A stretch of 64,000 bases of DNA from Caenispirillum bisanense (GTDB lineage: Bacteria; Pseudomonadota; Alphaproteobacteria; Rhodospirillales; UBA2165), in assembly GCA_945877815.1 (NCBI GenBank), contig CAMDWJ010000013.1, forward strand, positions 42,771-106,770. The letters are read 5' to 3'. Position 1 is the first letter of the stretch, and each line of letters opens with the position of its first letter. This document shows, piece by piece, positions 1 to 8,877 of the stretch. Both the position numbers and the translations under genes were made by a program. Below the pieces are notes generated by a model. It searched no databases, was not told where the DNA came from, and saw nothing but the letters and a program-made list of their open reading frames with translations.

Positions 1-1
1 G

Positions 2-721
2 GCCGACGTCATTCGTCAGTTGACCGAAGCGGGCGGCACCATGATCGATTCTTCGCCCATGTATGGCCGCGCCGAGGCCGTCGTCGGTGAATTGCTCGAG
101 ACCGAACCGGCGCGGGCGAAAGCTTTCATCGCCACCAAGGTTTGGACGCGCGGCAAGCACGAAGGGATCGCAGCGATGGACGAATCCCTGCGCCTGCTGC
201 GGACCTCATCTATCGCGCTCATGCAGGTGCACAATCTCATTGACACTGAAACCCACCTCGCGACCTTGCGCGAATGGAAGGCCCAGGGCCGTGTCCGTTA
301 TATCGGCATCACCCACTATACGGCGAGCGCGTTCGACGCCTTGAAGAAGACCATCGCGGCGCATCCCGAAGTGGATTTCTGCCAATTTCCCTATTCGCTG
401 ATCGAGCGCGCGGCAGAACGTGATCTCCTGTCCTTTTGCGCCGATCACGGCGTCGCCACCCTCATCAACCGGCCGTTTGGACAGGACGAATTGTTCGCCA
501 AGGTCGCCGACCGCGCTCTGCCTGACTGGGCCGCCGAGATCGGCTGCACGAGTTGGGCCCAGATCGCGCTCAAATATCTGATCGCGGACGCGCGCGTGAC
601 CTGCATCATTCCGGCGACCAGCAAGCCGCATCATATGCGCGACAATCTCAAGGCGGTCGCCGGCGCCATGCCCGATGCAGCCCTTCGCACGCGCATGGCG
701 GCATTTTTCGACAATCTCTGA
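2..721 (+). CDS. Aldo/keto reductase, 5' end outside the window
   Basis: NAD(P)H-dependent carbonyl reductase of the aldo/keto reductase superfamily, (beta/alpha)8 barrel, cytoplasmic. The reading frame is already open at base 2, so the N-terminus lies upstream. All four residues of the family tetrad can be seen: Asp and Tyr in IDSSPMYGRAE, Lys in ATKVW and His in QVHNL. The C-terminal half carries QIALKYLI and an IIPATSK stretch, which usually contacts the cofactor phosphate. The stop TGA is six bases before the MATE gene, so the two are probably cotranscribed. The substrate cannot be told from sequence. Confidence 0.9.
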   Translation, partial: ADVIRQLTEAGGTMIDSSPMYGRAEAVVGELLETEPARAKAFIATKVWTRGKHEGIAAMDESLRLLRTSSIALMQVHNLIDTETHLATLREWKAQGRVRYIGITHYTASAFDALKKTIAAHPEVDFCQFPYSLIERAAERDLLSFCADHGVATLINRPFGQDELFAKVADRALPDWAAEIGCTSWAQIALKYLIADARVTCIIPATSKPHHMRDNLKAVAGAMPDAALRTRMAAFFDNL

Positions 722-726
722 CCCTC

Positions 727-2046
727 ATGAACGCGCAACTCGAAGCTCCGTCGCACGCGCTTGCGTGGCGACTCGCCGGGCCGATCATACTCGCGAATCT
801 GTCGGTGCCATTGCTGGGCGCCGTCGATACCGCCGTCATGGGGCATCTGCCTAACCCCGCCTATCTCGGCGGCGTCGCGGTCGGTTCGGTCGTTTTTTCA
901 TTCATCTATTGGGGCTTCGGCTTCCTGCGCATGGGCACGACCGGATTGGTCGCGCAGGCCTATGGCGCGGGCGACAATGCCGAAGTGCGCTCGACCTTGC
1001 TGCGCGGCCTGATGATCGCCGCCGGGTTTGGCGTGGTACTATGGATTTTGCAGATACCGATCATCGCGCTGGCGCGGAATTTCTTCGATGCAAGCCCAGA
1101 GGTCGAAGGTTTCGCCCACGACTATTTCCGCATCCGCATCTGGAGCGCGCCCGCCACACTCGCCAATTACTGCCTGGTCGGCTGGTTCATCGGCATGCGC
1201 AATACGCGCGCCGCCCTTGTCCTCCAACTCTGGATGAACGGGCTCAACATCGTACTGTCGCTGAGCTTCGTGGTCGGTATGGGATGGGGCGTGCCGGGCG
1301 TTGCCGCCGCGACCGCGATTGCCGAATATGCTGCCGTCGCCATGGCACTGATCTTGTGGCGGCGCGCGGCGAACGCGCCGATCACTTTCAATGGCATCCT
1401 CGATCCGGCGAAACTGCGCCGTCTGTTCGGCCTCAATTTCGATATCTTCGTGCGCACCTTGTGCCTGATCACGGCCTTCGCGCTGTTCACTCGCCAGGGG
1501 GCGACGGCGGGCGACGCCATGCTCGCCGCCAACGCCATACTCATGCAGCTTCAACACTTCCTGTCGTATGGGCTGGACGGATTCGCCCATGCGGCGGAGG
1601 CGATGATCGGCGGTGCGGCGGGGGCGCGCGACCGCGAAGCCCTGCGTCGTGCGGTCCGCATCACCGGTCAATGGGCCGTGATCGTCGCGGTCGGCTATTC
1701 AATCATCTATGCGGCAGCGGGACCGATCATCGTCGGATGGCTCACCGATATCGCCGAGGTGAGGGATCTGGCCGGCGAATTCCTGATCTGGCTCGCGATT
1801 TCGCCGCTCGTCTCGGTCTGGTCCTTCATGCTCGACGGCATTTTCATCGGCGCCACGCGCACACGCGATATGCGCAATGCGATGATCGTCTCATTCGGCG
1901 TATTCCTCATTGCGCTATTGAGTCTGCAGCCGGAATTCGGAAATCACGGGCTCTGGGCGGCGCTGATGATCTTCATGGTCGCGCGTGCCGCAACGCTGGC
2001 GTGCCTCTATCCGAGCATCGCGCGCGGCCTGCGGAGTCCGTTGTGA
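727..2046 (+). CDS. MATE family efflux transporter (DinF-like)
   Basis: Inner-membrane Na+- or H+-coupled multidrug/toxin exporter of the MATE family, 439 residues, the usual size for 12 transmembrane helices. The N-terminus (WRLAGPIILANLSVPLLGAVD) and the GLVAQAYGAGD stretch at about residue 75 are typical of the DinF branch, and hydrophobic segments run throughout. An open frame continues upstream, but ATG 727 directly follows the reductase stop and starts a good MATE N-terminus. The gene overlaps the next exporter by four bases (GTGA), implying translational coupling. Confidence 0.9.
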   Translation: MNAQLEAPSHALAWRLAGPIILANLSVPLLGAVDTAVMGHLPNPAYLGGVAVGSVVFSFIYWGFGFLRMGTTGLVAQAYGAGDNAEVRSTLLRGLMIAAGFGVVLWILQIPIIALARNFFDASPEVEGFAHDYFRIRIWSAPATLANYCLVGWFIGMRNTRAALVLQLWMNGLNIVLSLSFVVGMGWGVPGVAAATAIAEYAAVAMALILWRRAANAPITFNGILDPAKLRRLFGLNFDIFVRTLCLITAFALFTRQGATAGDAMLAANAILMQLQHFLSYGLDGFAHAAEAMIGGAAGARDREALRRAVRITGQWAVIVAVGYSIIYAAAGPIIVGWLTDIAEVRDLAGEFLIWLAISPLVSVWSFMLDGIFIGATRTRDMRNAMIVSFGVFLIALLSLQPEFGNHGLWAALMIFMVARAATLACLYPSIARGLRSPL

Positions 2047-3215
2047 GCCCGGTGACCATCCTCGGCATCTGCCAGATTCTGGGCTGGGGCTCATCCTTCT
2101 ACCTGCTCGCCGTATTGGCCAAACCCATCGCCGAGGATACCGGCTGGACCTTTTCCTGGGTCGTCGGCGGCGTGTCGGTCGGCCTGCTCGTCGCCGGATT
2201 AGTGTCGCGCCATGTCGGGCGCGCCATCCACCGCCACGGTGGGCGCCCCATCTTGATCGGAAGTTCGTTGCTGCTGGCCGTCGGTCTCGCGGTTCTATCC
2301 CAAGCCTCGAATTTCGCGATCTATGTCCTCGCCTGGGCAATCATCGGACTCGGCATGGGCTCCGGCCTCTACGATGCCGCCTTCTCGACGCTCGGGCGAC
2401 TCTATGGCGAGGCAGCGCGGCGCCCGATCACCGCGCTCACCCTGTGGGGCGGCTTCGCGAGCACGGTCTGTTGGCCGCTAAGCGCGCACCTCGTGGAAAG
2501 CATCGGCTGGCGCGATACCTGCCTCGTCTATACCGCGCTTCACCTACTGGTAGGGCTTCCCCTGCACGCTTTCGCGGTGCCGCGCGAATTGAAAGCGTCC
2601 GATCGCGTCAAGCCCACCGAGGCCGAGGCCCCCGCCGCCGCTGACGCCCCGCCCAAACGAAGTGCTTGGTTGTTTCCAGTGTTGGCGACGCTGATCACGA
2701 CCGGATCGTCCATCGTCTCGATCATCGGCGTACATCTGCTGACCATCCTGCAAGCGCGCGATCTGGCGCTCGCCACCGCGGTGGCGCTGGGCGCACTCGT
2801 CGGCCCGTCGCAGGTGGGTGCGCGTGTCGTCGAAATCTTGTTCGGCAACCGTTACCACCCGATCTGGACCATGGCGGCTTCGGCCGCGCTGATGGCCACC
2901 GGGCTCGCGGTCCTGTCGGCATCGATCCCGCTCGTCGCTTTCGGGCTGATCGTCTATGCCTCCGGCGTCGGCATCCAATCGATCGCGCGCGGCACCTTGC
3001 CGCTGGCGCTCTATGGGCAGACCGGCTACGCCGTGGCGATGGGACGCCTCGCCATGCCGGCCCTGATCGCCCAATCGATCTCGCCGACACTCGCCGCCAT
3101 GATGCTGCAGGCGGCGGGGGTATCGGCGACGCTCGCGACCCTCACAGGACTCGCCGCCGCCAATATCGCCCTGGTCGCCCTACTCTGGCGGATCAAAAAT
3201 CGAAGCGGAGATTAG
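2043..3215 (+). CDS. MFS transporter
   Basis: Major facilitator superfamily permease, 390 residues, with about 12 hydrophobic helices (ILGICQILGWGSSFYLLAVL at the start) and a hydrophilic middle loop rich in Glu, Ala and Pro near residue 185. It resembles the single-domain MFS proteins common in proteobacteria that lack a known substrate. The GTG start at 2043 is chosen because it overlaps the MATE stop as GTGA; the longer open frame upstream is a shadow of the MATE gene. Its stop overlaps the convergent PPOX gene by a few bases. Confidence 0.88.
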   Translation: MSPVTILGICQILGWGSSFYLLAVLAKPIAEDTGWTFSWVVGGVSVGLLVAGLVSRHVGRAIHRHGGRPILIGSSLLLAVGLAVLSQASNFAIYVLAWAIIGLGMGSGLYDAAFSTLGRLYGEAARRPITALTLWGGFASTVCWPLSAHLVESIGWRDTCLVYTALHLLVGLPLHAFAVPRELKASDRVKPTEAEAPAAADAPPKRSAWLFPVLATLITTGSSIVSIIGVHLLTILQARDLALATAVALGALVGPSQVGARVVEILFGNRYHPIWTMAASAALMATGLAVLSASIPLVAFGLIVYASGVGIQSIARGTLPLALYGQTGYAVAMGRLAMPALIAQSISPTLAAMMLQAAGVSATLATLTGLAAANIALVALLWRIKNRSGD

Positions 3216-3643
3216 CCTTCGAGCGGCTTGCCGCTCAGATTCTCGGCACGCTCGATCTTAACCAGCACGGCATGGCCCTTCTTTTCCGGGTCCTTGTCGC
3301 GCTCGGGCTGTACCATGGTGGTCCAGACCTGCTCGTACATCGGGCCCGAGGTGTGGATCGTCGCCGTGCCGTAGAAACGCGCGATGCCGCCGCCGGGCAG
3401 GATGTCGCGGATCTCGGTGTTGCGGAAGAACACGGTGACCTTGCCGCCGTCCGACATATTCTTTGCGGTCGTGCCGCCGCCGCGGTTCCAATAGCCGAGC
3501 GTGGTGTCGTCGACGACCACGACGCTGCCGCGCGGGGTGACCTGTGCGAAACCGTCGGGCTGGACCGACGCAATCAGGCAGGGGTTGGGGCCGGGGTAGG
3601 CCGAATTGATATGAGGCTGAAGTTTTGCGGGTATGCGTGCCAT
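3212..3643 (-). CDS. Pyridoxamine 5'-phosphate oxidase family protein
   Basis: Small split-barrel flavin-binding-fold protein of 143 residues. Family features seen are NPCLIASVQPDGFAQVTPRG near the N-terminus, the LGYWNRGG strand, and TVFFRNTEIRDILPGG followed by a GTATIH strand. Members bind FMN, F420 or heme, and cofactor and substrate are not predictable here. ATG 3643 is preferred over the ATG 75 bases further upstream because an AGGGGC element sits just before it and homologues usually begin near this point. It converges on the MFS gene with a four-base overlap. Confidence 0.82.
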   Translation of the reverse strand: MARIPAKLQPHINSAYPGPNPCLIASVQPDGFAQVTPRGSVVVVDDTTLGYWNRGGGTTAKNMSDGGKVTVFFRNTEIRDILPGGGIARFYGTATIHTSGPMYEQVWTTMVQPERDKDPEKKGHAVLVKIERAENLSGKPLEG

Positions 3644-3780
3644 GAAAGATAGCCCCTGACTCAATTGAGGTTGTTCGTTTGCGGCGCGGAGTTTAGGGCG
3701 CGCGATGGCGCTTTTCAAACCGGCTCGGCAACGATATTCCTGAACGATTAAAGACAGGCACTATCGGGAGGCTAACGGCC

Positions 3781-4410
3781 ATGATCTACGAAGTCCGCAC
3801 CTACGATCTTTATCCGCGCACCCAGCCGGAAACCATCAAGCGTTTCGGCGAAGCCTATGAGAAGCGCAAGCAATTCTCTGAACTGGCCGGCTTTTTCTAT
3901 ACCGACGTCGGGCCACTCAATCAGATCATCCATATCTGGCCCTACAAGGATTTGGCCGAACGCGCTCGTATCCGCAAGGAAGCCGCCGCGTCGGGCGTTT
4001 GGCCGCCGGATATCTCGAAATTCATCAAGAACATGTCGCTCGAAATCTACGAGCCGTGCCCCTTCTCGCCCGAACTCAAGCCCGGCAAGTGGGGACCGTG
4101 TTACGAAATGCGCAGCTATATCCTGACGCCGGGTCTCATCATGGAAAACCGCAAGCGCTGGGAAAAGGCGCTGCCCAAACGGCTCGAATATTCGAACCTC
4201 TCCGTCGCCATGGAATGCGATCTCGGCACCGGCAACAAGTTCGTCCATATCTGGCCCTACAAGGACCCGAACCAGCGCTATGACGTGCGCGCCAAAACCG
4301 AGCATGAGGGCGTTTGGCCACCCAAGGGCGACACGCCGGACGCGCCGGTCACCGTGTTCAATCAGGAAAACAAACTGATGTACCCGGCCTCGTTCTCGCC
4401 GATGCAATAA
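3781..4410 (+). CDS. NIPSNAP family protein, two tandem domains
   Basis: 209-residue protein built of two NIPSNAP (dimeric alpha/beta-barrel) domains. The first begins MIYEVRTYDLYP (residues 1 to about 100) and the second CYEMRSYILTPG (about 107 to 205). Each carries the same strand, IIHIWPYKD and FVHIWPYKD, so an internal duplication is directly visible. The family is widespread near catabolic oxidoreductases and has no agreed catalytic role. A GGGAGGC ribosome-binding site precedes the ATG. It stands alone between a convergent neighbour and a hairpin. Confidence 0.9.
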   Translation: MIYEVRTYDLYPRTQPETIKRFGEAYEKRKQFSELAGFFYTDVGPLNQIIHIWPYKDLAERARIRKEAAASGVWPPDISKFIKNMSLEIYEPCPFSPELKPGKWGPCYEMRSYILTPGLIMENRKRWEKALPKRLEYSNLSVAMECDLGTGNKFVHIWPYKDPNQRYDVRAKTEHEGVWPPKGDTPDAPVTVFNQENKLMYPASFSPMQ

Positions 4411-4426
4411 GGACATTTTTCGGCTA

Positions 4427-4455
4427 GTCACGGCCGCATTTGTTGCGGCCGTGAC
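4427..4455. terminator. Hairpin between convergent genes
   Basis: A 12-bp perfect stem (GTCACGGCCGCA with its complement) around a five-base loop lies between the NIPSNAP stop and the stop of the convergent small gene. Neither side has a strong T run, so it is terminator-like rather than a textbook intrinsic terminator. Confidence 0.5.
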
Positions 4456-4489
4456 AAACTAACTGATAAGCGTCAGAGAAAAGCCCAGG

Positions 4490-4738
4490 TCAGGACGAGC
4501 GGACGAGATCCTTGGGATCCTTGCGGAATCGTTCCGTCACCAGTGTGCGCGGCATGGCATCGCGTACACGCTTGAAATAGTCCGCTTCGGTATCTGAATT
4601 TCCACCCTGCTGGGCAGCGAGAGCTTGGGCATACGCCGCCGATTTGGTGGCATGAACGCCCACGATTTGATTGTCATTCCCGACATCGGCGACGACCCAG
4701 TTTTTCTCTTCCACCCGATATCGAACGCAGTAGCGCAT
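4490..4738 (-). CDS. Small hypothetical protein
   Basis: 82-residue soluble protein that I do not recognise. It starts MRYCVRYRVEEKNWVVADV, which looks like a strand-turn-strand resembling small DUF2188-type domains, followed by an alanine-rich helix and a basic C-terminus. ATG 4738 has a GGAG nine bases upstream; a TTG 18 bases earlier is possible but less likely. It may be real because codon use and the Shine-Dalgarno spacing look normal. No partner is evident. Confidence 0.5.
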   Translation of the reverse strand: MRYCVRYRVEEKNWVVADVGNDNQIVGVHATKSAAYAQALAAQQGGNSDTEADYFKRVRDAMPRTLVTERFRKDPKDLVRSS

Positions 4739-4852
4739 ACCAACGGACTCCACCAACCACGATCAGCAGACACTAGCGGCGATCTCTTAGTTTTTTATGA
4801 ATAAAAATATGGACCGCGATTGCGGCGTTTCCAGTGGCGGAATGTGGACATT

Positions 4853-5440
4853 TCAGGGCTCCGGAACCACGAAGCAATCGCGCCCGCCGCCCCGGAAGGC
4901 GGCGCAGAAATCGCCCGCTTTGCGCGAATCGGAGAAGCCCGCGATGCGAATCCGGTAATAGGTCCCCTTCGCCCCAAGATCCGCGATGACGATATTGGGC
5001 GCCACGACGCCCTGGAACATCGCCGGCACCGCGCCACGCCACTCGGCCAGGGCCTTCTCCGCCACGTCCGGGTCACGGAATGCGCCGAGTTGAACGACCT
5101 TGCCGCTGACCTGCAGCGAGGGCGCGGCCTCCGGCCCGGGCCGCGCGACGACTGGGGGCGGCGGCGGATTGGCCCTCGGACTGCTTCTGGCAAACAGCGG
5201 GGGAAACGACGGAGCGGGCATCGACCGATGTGCTAAAGCAGGGCGCACCCGCAAAACGTCTGGCGCCGGGCCGACGTCGAGATTGCGCGGCGTCAAAGGC
5301 ATCGGCCCGCGCGACGCAGATGCAGGAACCGCCATCTCCTCGAAGGACGGCACGGCTCCGACGACCTCCGCGAAGGCAGGCGTCGCCATCAGCCAGGGCG
5401 CAAGCAGGATCGCCAGTATATTGGTACGACACTCGTTCAG
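4853..5440 (-). CDS. SPOR-domain exported protein with probable CTG start
   Basis: Exported protein ending in a SPOR domain (peptidoglycan-binding; denuded glycan strands in the family), about residues 112-195: VVQLGAFRDPDVAEKAL, then YYRIRIAGF and a terminal CFVVPEP. The middle is Pro/Ala-rich. The first ATG in frame (5389) would cut the signal peptide in half. Reading back to CTG 5440 gives MNECRTNILAILLAPWLMA then TPAFA, a complete signal peptide, with a GGGGAG element six bases before the CTG. No ATG, GTG or TTG occurs in that stretch. Stray periplasmic SPOR proteins often act at the septum, but its partner is unknown. Confidence 0.75.
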   Translation of the reverse strand: MNECRTNILAILLAPWLMATPAFAEVVGAVPSFEEMAVPASASRGPMPLTPRNLDVGPAPDVLRVRPALAHRSMPAPSFPPLFARSSPRANPPPPPVVARPGPEAAPSLQVSGKVVQLGAFRDPDVAEKALAEWRGAVPAMFQGVVAPNIVIADLGAKGTYYRIRIAGFSDSRKAGDFCAAFRGGGRDCFVVPEP

Positions 5441-5550
5441 GGCAGTCTCCCCCGACCATGTTCTTCCGTATGACGATTCGAAACGCTATCGCCAGTGGAA
5501 ATCGGTCACTCTCCCTTTCCTCCCCCCAGGACGGTGGATTAGGGTGCGTC

Positions 5551-6867
5551 ATGGACACAAATATTCCCAACGACCTCGGCGCCTATTGGATGCCCTTTAC
5601 GGCCAACCGCCAGTTCAAGGCGAAGCCCCGCCTGCTGGTCGGCGCCAAGGGCATGTTTTACTCGACCCACGACGGACGGCGGCTATTGGACGGCACGGCC
5701 GGGCTGTGGTGCGTCAATGCCGGCCATGGCCGTGCCGAGATCGTCGCCGCCATCGCCGCCCAGGCGGGCGAGATGGATTACGCCCCGCCCTTCCAGATGG
5801 CTCACCCCAAGGCGTTTGAGCTGGCGAGCCGGGTTGCCGACCTCATGCCCGGCGATCTCGATCACGTGTTCTTCGCCAATTCGGGCTCCGAGGCGGTCGA
5901 TACAGCGCTCAAGATCGCGCTCAACTATCATGCGCTGCGTGGCCAGGCCGGACGGCGCAAGCTGATCGGACGCGCGCGCGGCTATCACGGCGTCGGCTTC
6001 GGCGGCATCTCGGTCGGCGGCATCAGCCCGAACCGGAGAGCCTTTGGCGGATTGCTGACCGAGATCGATCATCTGCCCCACACCCATAGTCTGGAGAAGA
6101 ATGCCTTCTCGAAGGGCCAGCCGGATTGGGGCGTGCACCTCGCCGATGCGCTCGAAGACTTGGTCGCCCTGCACGGCGCCGAAACCATCGCCGCCGTGAT
6201 TGTGGAGCCGATGGCCGGATCGACCGGCGTACTGGTGCCGCCCAAGGGCTATCTCGAACGCCTACGTTCGATCTGCGACATATACGGCATTGTTCTGATC
6301 TTCGACGAGGTCATCACCGGCTTCGGGCGATTGGGTGCGGCGAGTGCCGCCGAACGGTTCGACGTCGTGCCGGATATCATGACGCTCGCCAAAGGCATCA
6401 CCAACGCCGCCGTACCGATGGGTGCGGCCGTCGTGCGCAAACATATCTTCGAGACCTTCATGCAGGGTCCCGACGGGATCGAGCTGTTCCACGGCTATAC
6501 CTATTCCGGCCATCCACTTGCCTGCGCCGCCGGCCTCGCCACGCTCGATCTCTACCGCAAGGACAATCTGTTCGCGCGCGCGTTGTCGCTCGAACCCTAT
6601 TGGGCCGAAGCCGCCCACAAATTGCGCGAGCTGCCCAACGTCATCGATATTCGCACCATCGGCCTGGTCGCCGGTATCGAGCTGGCTCCGCGCGCCAACG
6701 CCCCAGGTGCACGCGGCTACGACGTGCTGGTCAAATGTTATGAGAGTGGTGCCCTGGTCCGCACGACCGGCGATATCATCGCGCTGTCGCCGCCACTGAT
6801 CATCGAGAACAAACAGATCGACGAGCTGTTGGCAATCGTGGGCGCGGCCATAAAAACCACACCCTAG
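5551..6867 (+). CDS. Class III (omega-amino acid) aminotransferase
   Basis: PLP-dependent fold-type I aminotransferase of 438 residues, closest in look to omega-amino acid (beta-alanine):pyruvate transaminases. The N-terminus GAYWMPFTANRQFK, the substrate and PLP-phosphate motif NSGSEAVDTALKIA, YHGVGFGG, the PLP-pyridine Asp in IFDEVITGFGR, and the Schiff-base Lys281 in MTLAKGI are all present. ATG 5551 is used; the open frame further upstream runs opposite the SPOR gene and is not coding. It lies just before an ABC solute-binding gene, so it may act on an imported amine, which is inference. Confidence 0.9.
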   Translation: MDTNIPNDLGAYWMPFTANRQFKAKPRLLVGAKGMFYSTHDGRRLLDGTAGLWCVNAGHGRAEIVAAIAAQAGEMDYAPPFQMAHPKAFELASRVADLMPGDLDHVFFANSGSEAVDTALKIALNYHALRGQAGRRKLIGRARGYHGVGFGGISVGGISPNRRAFGGLLTEIDHLPHTHSLEKNAFSKGQPDWGVHLADALEDLVALHGAETIAAVIVEPMAGSTGVLVPPKGYLERLRSICDIYGIVLIFDEVITGFGRLGAASAAERFDVVPDIMTLAKGITNAAVPMGAAVVRKHIFETFMQGPDGIELFHGYTYSGHPLACAAGLATLDLYRKDNLFARALSLEPYWAEAAHKLRELPNVIDIRTIGLVAGIELAPRANAPGARGYDVLVKCYESGALVRTTGDIIALSPPLIIENKQIDELLAIVGAAIKTTP

Positions 6868-6972
6868 AACCAAGAATTAGCCGATCAGGGTTTTCCGGAC
6901 AGCGGAATGAGGATCAACCGACTTGTCCGGCAGGATAGCCAATTCGATAATGACGCCAACAGGAGGGCATCC

Positions 6973-8502
6973 ATGAAACGCACACTCGCAGTCGCCGCCA
7001 TCGCAATCGCCGCGATAAGCTGGCAGGCATCCGACGCCGTCGCGCAAAAGGCCAAGGACACGCTCCGCGTCGCCGCGACAGAGCCATTCAAATATGTCGA
7101 TCCCTATTACTTCCCGACACCGGAAGGCAATTTCGTCACCGACGCGGTGTTCGACGGGCTGCTCACCTACGACGCCAACAAAAAAGATTATGTATCGGTG
7201 ATCGCGAAATCCTGGAAGCGAGTCGATGACGTAACGATCGAATTCGAACTGCGCGACGACGTCAAATTCCACAACGGCAATGCAGTGACCGCGGACGATG
7301 TAGTTTATGTCGCGACCTGGCTGCTCGATCCAGCAACGAAGCTCCCGTTCCCATCGCGTTTCCGTTTCCTCAAATCGGTGGAAAAGACCGGTCCGCATTC
7401 AGTGCGATTCACGTCCAAGTCGGTTTATGCGCTGGACGTCGCCTTCATCTCACTGAACATGTGGATTCTCGACAGCTCCATCCACAAGCCGCTCGAGGAC
7501 AAATCGATCTATGGCCGCCGCACACCGGTCGGCACCGGCGCCATGAAAGTCACGAGCTTCGATGCCGACGGCACCGTCGTCGTCGATCGTCATGATGCTT
7601 ATAACATCGGCGAAAAGGTAAACATCAAGACACTGCGCATGTTGCCGATTCCCGAAGCGCAGACGCAAATCGCCCAGATGCTGGTCGATGGCATCGACGT
7701 GATGCGGGCGCCTCAGCCCGATCAGCTTAAGGAACTGCAAGCCAATTCGAAATTCAAGACAACCGCCACAAACGACCTGACGATGGCAAGCTTCACGCTC
7801 GATTCAATCAATCGCAGCGGCGAAGGCGAAATGCTTAAAGACAAGCGCGTGCGCCGCGCAATTGCCATGGCCATCGATCGCAAGGGGCTGGTCAAGGAAT
7901 TCATGGTCAAAGGCGCAACATCCGACGATGCGGTGTGCTTCCGCGTGATGATCGGCTGCGACTACACGATCTCGGCTCCCGCTTACGATCCTGCGGCTGC
8001 GAAAAAGCTTCTCGCTGAGGCGGGCTGGAAAGACGGATTCCCGCTCAAGATTTTCACCCGCCCGCCGATGACCGACGTCACTATCGCGATCGCCGGCATG
8101 CTGCGGCAGGTCGGCATCAAGGCCGAGGTGGCCGATATGCCGCTCAGCGTGTATCGCAAGCTGCGCGACGAAGGCAAAGTCACCGCGCGCATCGGTGAAT
8201 CGCCTTACGGCGATATCCCGGATTCGGGAACCATTCTCGACCGTTGGTTCGGCGTGGATTTGCGCGATTATTGGCGCGATCAAGACATCAATACCTGGAT
8301 GGCCGAAACCGAAAAGACCCACGACACAGCAAAACGCACCGATGCCTTCCGAAAGATCTTCAACAAGATCAACGAAGAATCCTACATCATCCCGATCACC
8401 AGTGTGCCGATCAGCTGGGTCTTCCAGAAGGATGTCGTGGTGCGTGAGGACGGCCGCCCCACCATCGGCATGACCATGCGCGACTTCAGCTGGGCAAAGT
8501 AG
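6973..8502 (+). CDS. ABC transporter solute-binding protein, family 5
   Basis: Periplasmic binding protein of the peptide/nickel class (SBP family 5), 509 residues. An N-terminal signal peptide (MKRTLAVAAIAIAAISWQ, cut after about residue 25, VAQ) is followed by the family pattern: FVTDAVFDGLLTYD, FHNGNAVTADDVVY, RRAIAMAIDRKGLV and a late PITSVPISWVF. AGGAGGG lies five bases before ATG 6973. No permease or ATPase gene is adjacent, so this is an orphan binding protein that must share a membrane complex coded elsewhere. The ligand is unknown. Confidence 0.92.
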   Translation: MKRTLAVAAIAIAAISWQASDAVAQKAKDTLRVAATEPFKYVDPYYFPTPEGNFVTDAVFDGLLTYDANKKDYVSVIAKSWKRVDDVTIEFELRDDVKFHNGNAVTADDVVYVATWLLDPATKLPFPSRFRFLKSVEKTGPHSVRFTSKSVYALDVAFISLNMWILDSSIHKPLEDKSIYGRRTPVGTGAMKVTSFDADGTVVVDRHDAYNIGEKVNIKTLRMLPIPEAQTQIAQMLVDGIDVMRAPQPDQLKELQANSKFKTTATNDLTMASFTLDSINRSGEGEMLKDKRVRRAIAMAIDRKGLVKEFMVKGATSDDAVCFRVMIGCDYTISAPAYDPAAAKKLLAEAGWKDGFPLKIFTRPPMTDVTIAIAGMLRQVGIKAEVADMPLSVYRKLRDEGKVTARIGESPYGDIPDSGTILDRWFGVDLRDYWRDQDINTWMAETEKTHDTAKRTDAFRKIFNKINEESYIIPITSVPISWVFQKDVVVREDGRPTIGMTMRDFSWAK

Positions 8503-8520
8503 AAATATGCCCACGATGAA

Positions 8521-8877
8521 ATGATAAGCGTCGAACGCCTCGCGCGCCTTGTCCTCAACGTGCGCGACGTTGACGCATCCAAAGCGTTCTACATGACCAT
8601 GCTCGGCCTCAAGGTCGCGAACGAAAATCCCGCGCGCGGCGTGGTCTTCCTCAGCAATGGGTCCGACCATCATCAGCTTGCTTTGTTCGAGCGCGCGACC
8701 GGCCCCGCACCGGACGCGACGCAGCCCGGCCTCATCCATATGGCCTGGCGCCTCCCCGATCTCGATTCCTTTCGTGCCGTGCACGGCGAACTCAAGGGCG
8801 CGGGCATTGCGATCGAATCGACCATGCCGAACCAGAACGATCCGTTTGATCTGGCGACGGGTGAGCTCGTCGTGTGA
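8521..8877 (+). CDS. Short VOC (glyoxalase/dioxygenase fold) protein
   Basis: 118-residue vicinal-oxygen-chelate protein starting MISVERLARLVLNVRDVDAS, with FYMTMLGLKV and the second half-module LIHMAWRLPDLDSF. The normal last strand of the fold, with the metal-ligand Glu (DPDGN.IE type motif), is missing; the chain ends in FDLATGELVV. It may be a truncated or diverged member. The stop overlaps the start of the next gene (TGATG), so the shortened end is the present functional arrangement, not an artefact of the window. Confidence 0.75.
   Translation: MISVERLARLVLNVRDVDASKAFYMTMLGLKVANENPARGVVFLSNGSDHHQLALFERATGPAPDATQPGLIHMAWRLPDLDSFRAVHGELKGAGIAIESTMPNQNDPFDLATGELVV

Noticed and set aside
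909..2042. Upstream extension of the MFS frame through the MATE gene
   Set aside because: Arg/His-rich shadow; the GTG at 2043 overlapping the MATE stop is the natural start.
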